Shown here in pieces: positions 42,958-51,682 of a DNA stretch of 51,682 nucleotides (positions are counted from its first letter, which is position 1; every line of letters begins with the position of its first letter). The DNA comes from Sulfurovum sp. GTDB taxonomy: Bacteria; Campylobacterota; Campylobacteria; Campylobacterales; Sulfurovaceae. The stretch is from the NCBI GenBank assembly GCA_027029065.1, contig JALVGO010000269.1, positions 1-51,682 on the forward strand, in the 5' to 3' direction. The notes beneath the pieces are model-generated. The model made no database searches. It saw only the letters and a program-made list of their open reading frames with translations, and was not told the DNA's origin. Made by a program: the position numbers and the translations under genes.

Positions 42958-43647
42958 TCAGGAAAGTATCATCGTTGAAAAACGCTCTGCATCAAGTGAT
43001 GCAGAACCAACCAATACCCCGTCAACATTGTCAATTGCAGTAATCTCCCCAATATTGTCAAGGTTGACAGAACCGCCGTAAAGCAGTGGCGAGGAGACTT
43101 TTGTACGTAGCATGGCATGGGTTGTCTCTATCTCTTTCGCAGTTGCCGACCGTCCTGTACCGATCGCCCAGATCGGCTCATAGGCAACGATCAGTTTGTC
43201 ATATGACAGATCGATCCCTTCAAACTGGGAAAGAAGATGGGACATCACAGCAGCATCCCCCGACTCCCTGATCGAAAGACTCTCACCAATACAGTAGATG
43301 ATCTCAAACCCCTGCTCTTTGAAAAAAGCGAACTTCTCAGCCACCTTCTCCTGTGTCTCACCCAGGATATCCCGCCGCTCACTGTGTCCAATGAGTATCG
43401 TTTTGATACCAAACTCCTCAAGCTGTTCAAGACCGATCTCTCCGGTATATGCACCGTTGTTCGCAGGGTAGGCGTTTTGGGCACCGATTGTTGCCTCTCC
43501 CTCATATCTGTCCAGTGCTGTTGCAGGAGGGAAGATATAGACCCTATCCCCCGGTTTTTTTGTTGCCAGTTTTTCATTCAGCACTTCAATATAGCGTTTG
43601 GTCGTGGTACGGGTGTGGTTCATTTTAAAGTTGGCTGCAAAGATCAT
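42958..43647 (-). CDS. tpiA: Triosephosphate isomerase
   Basis: Interconverts dihydroxyacetone phosphate and glyceraldehyde 3-phosphate. 229 residues, short like other epsilonproteobacterial forms. Catalytic Lys in AANFKMN (about 8), His in LIGHSERRD (about 88) and Glu in VAYEPIWAIGTG (about 155), then LYGGSVN. Last gene of the gap-pgk-tpiA group. Confidence 0.96.
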   Translation of the reverse strand: MIFAANFKMNHTRTTTKRYIEVLNEKLATKKPGDRVYIFPPATALDRYEGEATIGAQNAYPANNGAYTGEIGLEQLEEFGIKTILIGHSERRDILGETQEKVAEKFAFFKEQGFEIIYCIGESLSIRESGDAAVMSHLLSQFEGIDLSYDKLIVAYEPIWAIGTGRSATAKEIETTHAMLRTKVSSPLLYGGSVNLDNIGEITAIDNVDGVLVGSASLDAERFSTMILS

Positions 43648-43713
43648 ATGGTTCCTTTTTAAAAGAGAGATAGTACGGGATGCCCCGCAGCAGGAGATGT
43701 GATGCCGGGCAGG

Positions 43714-44910
43714 CTATTCCATTTCAAGCGCTTCCAGCCCTGGAAGTCTCTCACCCTCTATCAGTTTCAGGCTCGCACCACCGCCGGTACTGACAAATGT
43801 CATCTCATCGACATCCCCTGCACGCTGTGCCACATCGGCAGTATCACCTCCACCAACGATGGTTGTCGCGTGTGTCTCGGCAATGTGGTGTGACATCATA
43901 ATGCTTCCCTTGGAGAACTTGTCCATCTCATACACACCCATCGGTCCGTTCCAGATGATCGTCTGTGCATCATTGAGCACTTCTCTAAAGAGTCTTGAAG
44001 ATGCCGGACCGGTATCCAGTCCCATCCAGTCGTGTGGTATCTCCTGTGAAGGGAGATATTTGACCGCTGTGTTTTCGGAGAACTCTGGAGCAACAACAAA
44101 ATCGACAGGCAGGTAGAACTTGATCCCTGTATCATGGGCTTTTTTCATAATCAGTTTTGCCTCTTCAATCAAGTCATCCTCTACCAGTGATTTCCCAATC
44201 TCATACCCCTGTGCTTTTAGGAAGGTAAATGCCATACCTCCGCCGATAATCACCTTGTCAACCTTGTCAAGCAGCTTTGTCAGTGCCTGAAGCTTTCCGG
44301 AGACTTTTGAACCACCGACTACCGCTACAAACGGACGGACAGGATTCTCCAGCACTTTGGAGAAGAAGTTGACCTCTTTGCTCAGCAGGAAGCCCGCTGC
44401 TTTGTGTTCCTTGTCAAAAAACTTTGCAATTGCATAGATAGAGGCATGCTTTCTGTGGCAGGCACCGAAGGCATCATTGACATACACATCGGCAAATGAG
44501 GCCAGCTCTTTGGCAAAGGCATCATCATTGGCTGTCTCTCCCGCCTCGTAACGCAGGTTTTCAAGCAGCAAGATATCTCCTGCACCCAGTTTGGATGCTT
44601 TCTCTTTTGCATCAGGACCGACAACATCCTCTGCCATATAGAGTTCATTCTTGATCTTCAGCAGTGTATGCAAACGCTTTGCGACAGGCTTGAGTGAATA
44701 CTTCTCCTCATATTTCCCCGGTTCGGGACGCTCAAAATGGGAAGCAAGAATAATCTTGCAGTCGCGGTCTATACAGTAGCGGATCGTCTGAAGCGCGGCT
44801 CTGATACGTCTGTCATCTGTGATATTGCCAAACTCATCTTTTGGGACATTGAAGTCACAGCGAATAAATACTCTTTTTCCGTCGATATTGATATCTTTCA
44901 GTGTTCTCAT
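43714..44910 (-). CDS. pgk: Phosphoglycerate kinase
   Basis: Transfers phosphate between 1,3-bisphosphoglycerate and ADP. 398 residues, normal length. RCDFNVP (about 18-24), [17 protein letters not shown], the hinge and [15 protein letters not shown] (about 350) are intact. It lies 12 bases after gap. Confidence 0.97.
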   Translation of the reverse strand: MRTLKDINIDGKRVFIRCDFNVPKDEFGNITDDRRIRAALQTIRYCIDRDCKIILASHFERPEPGKYEEKYSLKPVAKRLHTLLKIKNELYMAEDVVGPDAKEKASKLGAGDILLLENLRYEAGETANDDAFAKELASFADVYVNDAFGACHRKHASIYAIAKFFDKEHKAAGFLLSKEVNFFSKVLENPVRPFVAVVGGSKVSGKLQALTKLLDKVDKVIIGGGMAFTFLKAQGYEIGKSLVEDDLIEEAKLIMKKAHDTGIKFYLPVDFVVAPEFSENTAVKYLPSQEIPHDWMGLDTGPASSRLFREVLNDAQTIIWNGPMGVYEMDKFSKGSIMMSHHIAETHATTIVGGGDTADVAQRAGDVDEMTFVSTGGGASLKLIEGERLPGLEALEME

Positions 44911-44922
44911 TGATCCTCTTTT

Positions 44923-45918
44923 TTACTTTTTGCTTACCAGTACGGCCATATCTACCAGACGGCAAGAGTACCCCCACTCGTTATCATACCAGGAGAGCAC
45001 CTTGACCATCTTCTCTCCGATCACCTGAATCGTATCGAGCGGTACAACGGTACTCAGCTCTTCGCCTACGAAATCCTGTGATACACGGTACTCTTCATCT
45101 ACACCGAGAATTCCTTTGTGGGTTCCCTCTGCCGCCATCTTGAATGCCGCTTTGACTACCTCTTCGGTCACACTCTGCTTCAGTGTCACGGTCAGATCAA
45201 CCATAGAGACATCAGCCGTCGGTACGCGTACAGCCTGTCCATTGAGTTTTCCGGCAAGATTTGGCAGAACCTTGGAGATCGCTTTTGCCGCTCCGGTACT
45301 TGTCGGGACAAGGTTGGCTGCGCCCGCACGTCCTTTGCGTGGGTCTTTTTTGTGCTTGGCATCCAGAATAGGCTGAGAAGAGGTGTAGGAGTGGATTGTT
45401 GTCATCAGTCCATGCTCGATACCGAATGCATCATCCAGCACTTTTGCCACAGGCGCCAGTCCGTTGGTGGTACATGAGGCGTTGGAAACGATCGGCTCTC
45501 CTGCATAGCTGTCGGCATTGGCACCGATGACAAAGGTTGGGGTATCATCTTTCGCCGGTGCAGAGAAAACCACTTTTTTAATACCGTTCTCCAGATAGGG
45601 CTGAACACTCTCCTGTGTCAGGAACGCACCGGTACACTCCAGCACAAGCTCCGCACCGTAATCGGCAAAATTAAGTTTTGCCGGATCACGTTCGGAGAGG
45701 ATTTTTGCTTTGTCACTGCCAAGGTAGAGGTATCCGTCGCTTACCCTTGCATCTTTCCGTGTACCGTGTACGGAGTCATATTTGACATTGTACTCGATCA
45801 TCTCCGGAGCACCACTGGCATTGACCGCAACCAGTTCAATATCGTCTCTGTCGGCGATAATACGCGCTACACATCTTCCGATTCTGCCTAATCCGTTAAT
45901 TGCTACTTTTACAGCCAT
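44923..45918 (-). CDS. gap: Glyceraldehyde-3-phosphate dehydrogenase
   Basis: NAD(P)-dependent enzyme, 331 residues from the ATG at 45918 (a TTG two codons earlier is possible but less likely). Rossmann motif INGLGRIGR, catalytic Cys in SNASCTTNGLAP (about 150), C-terminal YDNEWGYS. First gene of gap-pgk-tpiA, divergent from nadD. Confidence 0.96.
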   Translation of the reverse strand: MAVKVAINGLGRIGRCVARIIADRDDIELVAVNASGAPEMIEYNVKYDSVHGTRKDARVSDGYLYLGSDKAKILSERDPAKLNFADYGAELVLECTGAFLTQESVQPYLENGIKKVVFSAPAKDDTPTFVIGANADSYAGEPIVSNASCTTNGLAPVAKVLDDAFGIEHGLMTTIHSYTSSQPILDAKHKKDPRKGRAGAANLVPTSTGAAKAISKVLPNLAGKLNGQAVRVPTADVSMVDLTVTLKQSVTEEVVKAAFKMAAEGTHKGILGVDEEYRVSQDFVGEELSTVVPLDTIQVIGEKMVKVLSWYDNEWGYSCRLVDMAVLVSKK

Positions 45919-45973
45919 ACTCAACCTTTATTGTGCTAAAATTGCGTAATTTTACAGTAAATGAGGTTAGCAT

Positions 45974-46540
45974 TTGGTTAATAGCCCGGGGCGCAAAGCC
46001 GCCATATTCGGGGGCAGTTTCGACCCGCCCCATACCGGACATCAGCAGATCGTACAGACGGCACTCTCCACACTGGATATCGATACGCTGATCGTACTGC
46101 CTGCCTATCTCAATCCGTTCAAATCCTCCTGCCTTGCTGATGCTTCGCAGCGGCTTGCATGGTGTCAACAGCTTTTCGGCGACATTCCCGGCGTCCTTGT
46201 CAGCGATTTTGAGATACGACAGGGCAGAAGTGTCGCCACGGCAGAGAGTCTCAGACATTTTCAACAGACGTGGGATGTCCGCTACCTTGTCATTGGGGCT
46301 GACAACCTGTCAACATTGACACAGTGGCATGACTTTGCATGGCTCAACAGCCAGATCACTTGGGCGGTAGCAACGCGTCCGGGGTTTGCACTGCAAACCG
46401 AAATGCTGCGCTCCTGGGTCACACTGGAAGTGGATATGCCCGTAAGCTCCTCAGAGATACGCTGTAAAAAAGATGTCAGCCATGTTGACACAACCATTGA
46501 AAATGAAGTCAAAAAGATACTAAAAGGAAACCAGACATGA
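45974..46540 (+). CDS. nadD: Nicotinate-nucleotide adenylyltransferase
   Basis: Makes deamido-NAD. 188 residues; nucleotidyltransferase motif FGGSFDPPHTGHQ (about 12-24) and VSSSEIR (about 155) are intact. The start appears to be TTG at 45974 with GAGG upstream; no in-frame ATG lies close. It overlaps rsfS by 4 bases. Confidence 0.93.
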   Translation: MVNSPGRKAAIFGGSFDPPHTGHQQIVQTALSTLDIDTLIVLPAYLNPFKSSCLADASQRLAWCQQLFGDIPGVLVSDFEIRQGRSVATAESLRHFQQTWDVRYLVIGADNLSTLTQWHDFAWLNSQITWAVATRPGFALQTEMLRSWVTLEVDMPVSSSEIRCKKDVSHVDTTIENEVKKILKGNQT

Positions 46541-46881
46541 CCATTGATGAAAGAATCGACCAGATCGTAGCGGTACTCGATGAGAAAAAAGCAGAAGAGA
46601 TAGAAGTATTTAACCTCGATAACGCTGACTATATCGCCGACCGTGTGGTCATTGCCAATTCACTGAACCCAAAACATACACAGGCACTTTTTGACCAGCT
46701 CAAAGAGGCACTCAAACCCAAAGGAGAAACATTTCTCCATGCCGATACAAGCGATGAGTGGATCGTTGCGGATCTGGGGGACATTCTGGTACACATCATG
46801 ATACCGGAATACCGCCAGCGCTACAGCCTTGAAACATTTTTGAGTGAACTCATCGCCAATCAGCACCAATCTGAACAATAA
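46537..46881 (+). CDS. rsfS: Ribosomal silencing factor RsfS
   Basis: Binds ribosomal protein L14 and blocks subunit joining in starvation. 114 residues; the family core ADRVVIANSLNPKHTQAL and DTSDEWIVADLGDILVHIM (about 68-86) is present. The nadD-rsfS pairing is common. Confidence 0.95.
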   Translation: MTIDERIDQIVAVLDEKKAEEIEVFNLDNADYIADRVVIANSLNPKHTQALFDQLKEALKPKGETFLHADTSDEWIVADLGDILVHIMIPEYRQRYSLETFLSELIANQHQSEQ

Positions 46882-46899
46882 ATACAACCATCATCGTAG

Positions 46900-46921
46900 G
46901 GTGTTGTCCCCTGACAACACC
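46900..46921 (+). terminator. Hairpin downstream of rsfS, REP-like
   Basis: GGTGTTGTC-CCCT-GACAACACC, a perfect 9-bp stem 18 bases after the rsfS stop, preceded by GTAG as in the GTAGGGTG repeats. No T run follows. Confidence 0.55.
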
Positions 46922-46957
46922 AATTGTTATGCGCCAAATCTCATTGCAAGATATACG

Positions 46958-47103
46958 TTATTACTCCCCCAATGAATAATCTGAATTTTTGATGCTGCAA
47001 TTTCGTTCATAATCAAGGCAGATTTTTGAAGGACTCGCCATAGCGAATTCGAAAAAATCTAACGCCGAGTATGGGCGAAAGTGCTGCACCCTTCGGGGAG
47101 TAA
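46958..47103. mobile_element. Deleted copy of the TTATTACTCCCCC MITE-like element
   Basis: About 146 bases. From its left end it follows the reverse complement of the element at 51261-51558 (TGCTGCAATTTCGTTCAT, AATCTAACGCCGAGTATGG and CTTCGGGGAG are shared), with internal losses and nearly all of the right terminal repeat missing. It abuts the stop codon of the membrane protein gene at 47105. The bases from 46922 to 46957 hold nothing I recognise. Confidence 0.7.
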
Positions 47104-47104
47104 T

Positions 47105-47446
47105 TTAAAACAGCGACCCCCAAACATCCTCATAGCGTGATCCTTCTATCAATGAGAGGGCAATAAAAAGTACAATCGTAGCAACCGGAGAGAAGATCAA
47201 CCACCACACATACCTTCCCCGAAACATATAGTAGAGCAGTCCAAGCCACGCAAAGACGATCAATACGATATGTGCCAGAAAAAGAGGGATGATCGGGCGT
47301 GTAATGTTTCCCATGATCCCAAGTGATATAAGAAGGATAAAACTGCCAAGCGAAACCAGCAGCTGTCTGCCGTTACGGTTACGCCTATAGCGCAAAAAGA
47401 TCAAGCCAAAGGTTAGCAGGATCGCCAAAATCAGCAGTGCTTTCAT
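47105..47446 (-). CDS. Small four-helix membrane protein, unknown
   Basis: A 113-residue protein with four hydrophobic helices and no recognised motif. It follows argS by 26 bases on the same strand. Its stop codon sits at the edge of the MITE-like copy, so its C-terminus (EDVWGSLF) may have been reshaped by the insertion. Confidence 0.65.
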   Translation of the reverse strand: MKALLILAILLTFGLIFLRYRRNRNGRQLLVSLGSFILLISLGIMGNITRPIIPLFLAHIVLIVFAWLGLLYYMFRGRYVWWLIFSPVATIVLFIALSLIEGSRYEDVWGSLF

Positions 47447-47472
47447 ACAATCACCTCCAAAGCCAAAACAGC

Positions 47473-49170
47473 CTACAGTTTGTCAACTACCTCTATGCCA
47501 AGTATAGCCAAGCCCTGCTTAATGGTCTTCGCTGTCAGATCAGCCAGCAGCAGACGTGAGATACGGGTCTGCTCATCTACACCCTCTTTCAGGATCGGAT
47601 TGCGTTCATAAAAGCGCATAAAGAGTGTTACTAAATCATAGAGATAACTTGTGATCTGGTTGGGCGCTGCATCCTCCGCTGCTTTGTCAAGGATATCCTC
47701 AAAACGCAGCAGCATCACAGCAAGACGGTGTTCGAGTTCATCGGTAATAACAACCGTACCGGAAACCTCTTTGCCGTATTTTCGGAAAATACTCTGGATA
47801 CGCGCATAGGCATACTGCATGTAGAGTGATGTATTGCCCTCGAAGGAGAGCATTTTGTCCCAGTCGAAAATATAGTTCGATTCACGGTTGATCGCCAAAT
47901 CGGCATACTTGACCGCCCCGATACCGACGATGCGTGCCAGCTTCTCCAGTGCTTCAGGGGTATAGTTATCTTTTGCCGTGATCGCCTCTTTAGCACGCAC
48001 GACCGCTTCATCGAGCAGGTCGATCAGCTTGACCGTTCCGCCGTCACGTGTTTTGAACGGTTTTCCGCTCTTGTCCATCATGGTACCGAACGCCACATGC
48101 TCCAGTTTGACATCTTCAGGCACAAATCCCGCCTCTTTTGCCACACGGAACACCTGCTTGAAGTGTCCGCTCTGACGGGCATCGACCACATAGCTGATAC
48201 GCTTTGCCCCAAGCACATTCGCCCGGTAGTAGAGTGCAGCAAGGTCAGTCGTTGCATAGAGATATCCGCCATCGCTTTTTTGCACGATAACAGGGATCTC
48301 ATCTCCCTCAAGGAAGACACACTGTGCCCCGTCACTCTCTTTGAGCATGCCCGCTTTGTCAAGGTCGGTAATGATCTTGGCGAGGGTATCGTTGTAAAAA
48401 CTCTCCGCACGGACATCCTCTCGTGTCAGATTGACTCCCAGCTTCTCATACACCTCTTCACAGTGCCCCAGAGAGATATCGATGAATTTTTTCCAAAGTG
48501 TCAGACAGTGCGCATCGCCGCTTTGGATCTTGACCACATACTCCCTTGCCTTGTTGGCAAAAGAGGCATCGGCATCAAAGCGTGCTTTGGCATCCTTGTA
48601 GAACTGTTCCAAATCTTTCAAAGATGCATTGCCATCCTCTCCCACCTCTTCAAGGTAGGCAATCAGCATCCCAAACTGCGTACCCCAGTCACCGATGTGA
48701 TTCTGGCGTATCACCTTATCACCAAGGAAAGTCAGCAGGTTTGAGAGTGTATCTCCGATAATGGTCGAACGCAGGTGCCCCACATGCATCTGTTTTGCCA
48801 TGTTCGGTCCGGAGTAGTCTACCACAACCTTAATGGGATCAGCTTTTTGTGCCACACCTATCCTCTCATCCCGGACAGCTTGTTCACAAGATGCGGTGAC
48901 CTGCTTCGGATCGAGCCAGAGGTTGACAAATCCCGGACCGGCAATCTCCGCTTTGGCGATGATGCCCCCAAGGTCAAGGTGTTCTACCACCGTCTGGGCG
49001 ATCTCTCTTGGATTTTTTTTCAGGCTTTTTGCCAGTGCCATCGCACCGTTGAACTGATAGTCCCCAAACTCCGGTTTGGTCGCTTCAGTCACACTGATGG
49101 GGGTTGCATCGATCCCGGCTTTGTGAAATGCATCCTGGATGGCATGGTTGATCGTTTCTTTCAGTTTCAT
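47473..49170 (-). CDS. argS: Arginyl-tRNA synthetase
   Basis: Class I synthetase, 565 residues. The N-terminal Add-1 domain recognises the tRNA D-loop; then the HIGH motif as HVGHLRST (about 130-137), the KMSKS-like MMDKSGKPFKTRDG (about 356), and the all-helical DALR domain at the end. It follows tatA by 91 bases. Confidence 0.96.
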   Translation of the reverse strand: MKLKETINHAIQDAFHKAGIDATPISVTEATKPEFGDYQFNGAMALAKSLKKNPREIAQTVVEHLDLGGIIAKAEIAGPGFVNLWLDPKQVTASCEQAVRDERIGVAQKADPIKVVVDYSGPNMAKQMHVGHLRSTIIGDTLSNLLTFLGDKVIRQNHIGDWGTQFGMLIAYLEEVGEDGNASLKDLEQFYKDAKARFDADASFANKAREYVVKIQSGDAHCLTLWKKFIDISLGHCEEVYEKLGVNLTREDVRAESFYNDTLAKIITDLDKAGMLKESDGAQCVFLEGDEIPVIVQKSDGGYLYATTDLAALYYRANVLGAKRISYVVDARQSGHFKQVFRVAKEAGFVPEDVKLEHVAFGTMMDKSGKPFKTRDGGTVKLIDLLDEAVVRAKEAITAKDNYTPEALEKLARIVGIGAVKYADLAINRESNYIFDWDKMLSFEGNTSLYMQYAYARIQSIFRKYGKEVSGTVVITDELEHRLAVMLLRFEDILDKAAEDAAPNQITSYLYDLVTLFMRFYERNPILKEGVDEQTRISRLLLADLTAKTIKQGLAILGIEVVDKL

Positions 49171-49261
49171 AGACAGTTTCCGTAATATTTGATGTGGAGA
49201 TTGGAGTAAAAAGTGTCGTGCACTTGTAGAATATCGTACGTTTAATCAGGCAAAAACGCGT

Positions 49262-49486
49262 TTATGCGTTCTCGCTCTTCTTCTCTTCTGCCTTGGCCTC
49301 GACCGCAGGCTCCTCTTTTTTCGCAATCTCTTTGACTTCGTCCTCTTCGCCCTCTTTCATGGCACCTTTGAACTCTTTGATCCCTTTGCCCATACCTTTG
49401 GCAAGTTCAGGAATCTTTTTTGCTCCGAAAAGCAGTACCACGATCGCCAATACGATCAGCAGTTCTGGCATACTTGGCATACCCAT
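49262..49486 (-). CDS. tatA: Sec-independent translocase subunit TatA
   Basis: 74 residues from the ATG at 49486, which has AAAGGATC upstream. One helix ([22 protein letters not shown]), the FGxxKxPEL hinge, an amphipathic helix with [14 protein letters not shown] and an acidic/lysine tail are the TatA pattern. It serves export of folded proteins such as the likely Tat substrate NosG. Confidence 0.93.
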   Translation of the reverse strand: MGMPSMPELLIVLAIVVLLFGAKKIPELAKGMGKGIKEFKGAMKEGEEDEVKEIAKKEEPAVEAKAEEKKSENA

Positions 49487-49580
49487 AGTAGATCCTTTTA
49501 TACCCGTTCCCGGGTGAAGTGTTAAAATTTGAATAATTATACTCAAATTTGTTTAAGGGTACTTAACCCTGTTTTAACGA

Positions 49581-50201
49581 TTATCCCAACCAGTAGCGGA
49601 TAAATGCCTCCTCATCCTCCCGGCTCTGTTTAAGTCTGGCCGCTTTTGCCACGATAACAAATTCTCTGGCCGCCTCTGCTATGGTGTCGTTGATGATCGT
49701 AAAGTCATATTCCCCCACTGCACGAATCTCCTCTTTGGCATTTTCTATGCGCCGTGTGATCACCTCATCGGTATCGGTACACCTTTCACGCAGCCGTTTC
49801 TCCAGCTCTTTGAGTGTTGGCGGTGTAATGAAAGCTGATGTCGTAATATCGTTCATTTTGGCTCTGACCAGACGATGCCCCTGCACATCAATATCAAAAA
49901 TGACCAGTTTGCCTTCCTCAAGAGCCTCTCTGACAGGCTTGAGTGATGTACCGTAATAGTTTCCATGCACTTGCGCATACTCAAGAAAATTTCCCGCTTT
50001 GATATCCTCTTCAAACGCCTCTTTGGTCACAAAGAAGTAATCTTTTCCGTGTACTTCGCCAACCCGTGGCGCTCTGGTTGTGGTCGAGATGGAGAAGTAG
50101 TACTCCCCTATCTCATCCGATGCCGCGTTAATGATCGTACTCTTTCCCGCTCCGCTCGGACCGGAAAGTACCAGTATCGCCCCTTTGTGTCCTGTTCTCA
50201 T
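49581..50201 (-). CDS. gmk: Guanylate kinase
   Basis: Phosphorylates GMP. 206 residues; P-loop LSGPSGAGKST (about 13-23), the GMP-binding STTTRAPRVGEVHGKDYFFV segment region and the DIDVQG strand are intact. It starts directly after the stop of the receiver-like gene. Confidence 0.96.
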   Translation of the reverse strand: MRTGHKGAILVLSGPSGAGKSTIINAASDEIGEYYFSISTTTRAPRVGEVHGKDYFFVTKEAFEEDIKAGNFLEYAQVHGNYYGTSLKPVREALEEGKLVIFDIDVQGHRLVRAKMNDITTSAFITPPTLKELEKRLRERCTDTDEVITRRIENAKEEIRAVGEYDFTIINDTIAEAAREFVIVAKAARLKQSREDEEAFIRYWLG

Positions 50202-51110
50202 CTATTTTTTATCCTTAAACCGTATGCTGATAGTTACCTCTGCATCTTTCAGCAGCTTTTTGATCTTTTTGGGTTTCATATTCTCCACGACAGCAAGCAG
50301 TGCCTCTTCAAAGGTATAGACCTCCTCGGCATGCTTTTTGGCACGCTTCTTTTTCATCTTTTTTTTCTTTTTCGCTTTTTTTTCAGATTTTCCCAAAGCT
50401 GCGATGATCTCCTCTTCAGGAACGATCTCCAGCCCCTCCGCTTCAAGCTTCTGTGTGATCACCTCTACCTTGCGTGCCTCATACTCCGCTTCATTCTCAG
50501 GTTCTGGCAAAGAAACTGCCTCTTCTTCCTCTTCAAGCAGCGCTTTGATCTGCTCTATCTCTTGGCTGTCAAGTACCTTTGGCTCAGGCTCCTGAATCCC
50601 ACCATTCTCTTCGTCCTTCTCTTCATGCGCTTCTTCGTCACACGTCTTCTCACCATTTTCCTCTTCATCCTCCTCAGAAGAGACACTCTCCTGCACTGCA
50701 GCAAGCGGAAATATGGAGTGGCTCTCCTCCTGGGCTGCAGGTACTTCTGCTTCTTCGGTATCAACAGGTAACGCTTCGTTCTCCGGCTCCTCTGCTTTCA
50801 CCGATTCGATAATCTGCTGCACATGAGAAGGCAGAAACGGTTTGTGTATCACCGTATCGAACACCGTACCTATCTCCTCTCCACTCTCCCGTCCCGAAAA
50901 GTAGACAACTTTTCCGGCTTTCGCTATCCAGCCAAGAAATGCGGATACCTCATCATTGTAGGCATCGTCATCCACAAAAACGATATCATATGTATCTGCT
51001 TTGGCTTCCGATACCTGCGCAACCTCTTCAAGCACCATAGATGGTTCACGTACACACAAAGAGACCAGACGAGACACAACCGGATTGGTATTGATCAATA
51101 GGATTTTCAT
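50202..51110 (-). CDS. Receiver-like acidic protein, unknown role
   Basis: A 302-residue protein. The first 110 residues look like a response-regulator receiver fold (KILLINTNPVVSRLV, phospho-acceptor-like DIVFVDDDAYND about 43-54, HKPFLP with the conserved Lys about 89). A long acidic stretch full of E and D follows (110-240), then a lysine-rich KKAKKKKKMKKKRAKK run and a short folded end. No output domain is recognised. It is the first gene of a gmk-tatA-argS run; its promoter region is 51111-51260, where I see no clear boxes. Confidence 0.7.
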   Translation of the reverse strand: MKILLINTNPVVSRLVSLCVREPSMVLEEVAQVSEAKADTYDIVFVDDDAYNDEVSAFLGWIAKAGKVVYFSGRESGEEIGTVFDTVIHKPFLPSHVQQIIESVKAEEPENEALPVDTEEAEVPAAQEESHSIFPLAAVQESVSSEEDEEENGEKTCDEEAHEEKDEENGGIQEPEPKVLDSQEIEQIKALLEEEEEAVSLPEPENEAEYEARKVEVITQKLEAEGLEIVPEEEIIAALGKSEKKAKKKKKMKKKRAKKHAEEVYTFEEALLAVVENMKPKKIKKLLKDAEVTISIRFKDKK

Positions 51111-51260
51111 GGAATACTCCCAAATGTAGTAGTATTATTATAGGATAATTGAGGTTAGATAGAAATTTGAAGGATTATTCCGTCTACTGTTTGGAAAGTT
51201 ACACATTAGATACATCGAGTAAAAACAAATTTTACATCTGCTTTCTAAAAAACAGTTTTT

Positions 51261-51558
51261 TTATTACTCCCCCAACGAATAAGCTGAATTTTTGAGAGAG
51301 CGAGACGAGGCGATATGTACGTGAAAAAATCTGCAGGACTACCCGTAGGTAATTCAAAGTTTTTTTTGCGTGCAGATCGTTTCGTATCGCTCTCCCCGAA
51401 GGGTGCTGCACTTTCGTCCATACTCGGCGTTAGATTTTTTCGAATCCTCAATGGCTAAGTCCTTCTTTGTGCTTGCACTCTCTTCGAGAAAAATCTGCCT
51501 TGATTATGAACGAAATTGCAGCATCAAAAATTCAGCTTATTCGTTGGGGGAGTAATAA
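51261..51558. mobile_element. MITE-like element with perfect 35-base terminal inverted repeats
   Basis: 298 bases bounded by 51261-51295 and 51524-51558, exact reverse complements beginning TTATTACTCCCCC. The inside holds several imperfect palindromes and no gene with family signs. A deletion copy lies at 46958-47103 and a terminal fragment near 21884. No transposase is in the window. The remaining bases 51559-51682 show nothing I can name. Confidence 0.82.
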
Positions 51559-51682
51559 GTATACTGATTATCCAGCTGCCACATATTGTGGCTTTTGGAT
51601 TAGAAACTATATGTAATGCCTATCATAATGACATGCAGCGAGGAGGGGGAACTTACACTTTACGCAGCCAATTCACCCAATC

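Noticed and set aside
51245..51451. 68-codon minus-strand frame
   Set aside because: It lies within the MITE-like element and has no family signs.

Overview
The window looks like a chromosomal segment of a chemolithotrophic Campylobacterota (epsilonproteobacterium), probably near Sulfurovum or Sulfurimonas. This is inferred from the gene families, with no database search. Supporting signs are an HP0268-family protein, a single Xer recombinase, a Helicobacter-like MurD, a PAS-only protein resembling CetB, and a clade II nos cluster: NosZ with a Sec signal and a C-terminal haem c domain, plus nosB, nosC1, nosC2, nosG and nosH.

Regions. 3-4491: end of a DbpA helicase, a DedA protein, then accA, fabF and acpP. 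4560-21600: a large minus-strand nitrous oxide respiration region. In transcription order it runs nosZ, nosB, nosD, nosG, nosC1, nosC2, nosH, nosF, nosL, nosY, a NosL-like protein without the metal motif, a PAS protein, a NosL fused to a haem-less cytochrome-like domain, a VapBC pair, a second such NosL fusion, a small exported protein, an FtsX-type permease, its ATPase, a polytopic CPFC protein and a fifth NosL. 21991-25698: an OprC/NosA-type copper receptor with tonB, exbD and exbB. 25768-31077: lipid kinase, two-component system, fabG, a TerB-like protein and gpmI. 31158-33858: mraY, murD, tRNA-Phe. 34092-42856: porin, rimO, an IVP-family four-helix-bundle gene, tilS, xer, an acyltransferase, miaB, the HP0268 homologue and nusA. 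42958-51110: tpiA, pgk, gap, nadD, rsfS, argS, tatA, gmk and a receiver-like acidic protein. The last 570 bases hold a MITE-like element.

How the genes fit together. NosZ reduces N2O in the periplasm. NosG, NosH, NosB and the two cytochromes c form the proposed electron route from the quinol pool. NosD, NosF, NosY and the NosL proteins mature the copper centres, and the OprC/TonB/Exb genes plausibly bring in the copper. nosZ and nosB each carry an exact FNR-type box (TTGAT-N4-ATCAA) centred about 41 bases upstream of a predicted start. An exact 18-base direct repeat (GTGTTAA-N4-GTGTTAA) occurs before nosZ, the copper receptor and one NosL fusion, with a near copy at the porin promoter.

The most unusual structure is a set of blocks of 7-base repeats at gene borders. 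On the plus strand a purine-rich block usually lies to the left and a pyrimidine-rich block to the right. Between them is a payload: a whole IVP gene (rimO-tilS), REP-like hairpin pairs (fabG border, tilS-xer), or short DNA that intrudes into coding sequence (nosD, murD). This may be an undescribed family of small mobile or expanding cassettes.
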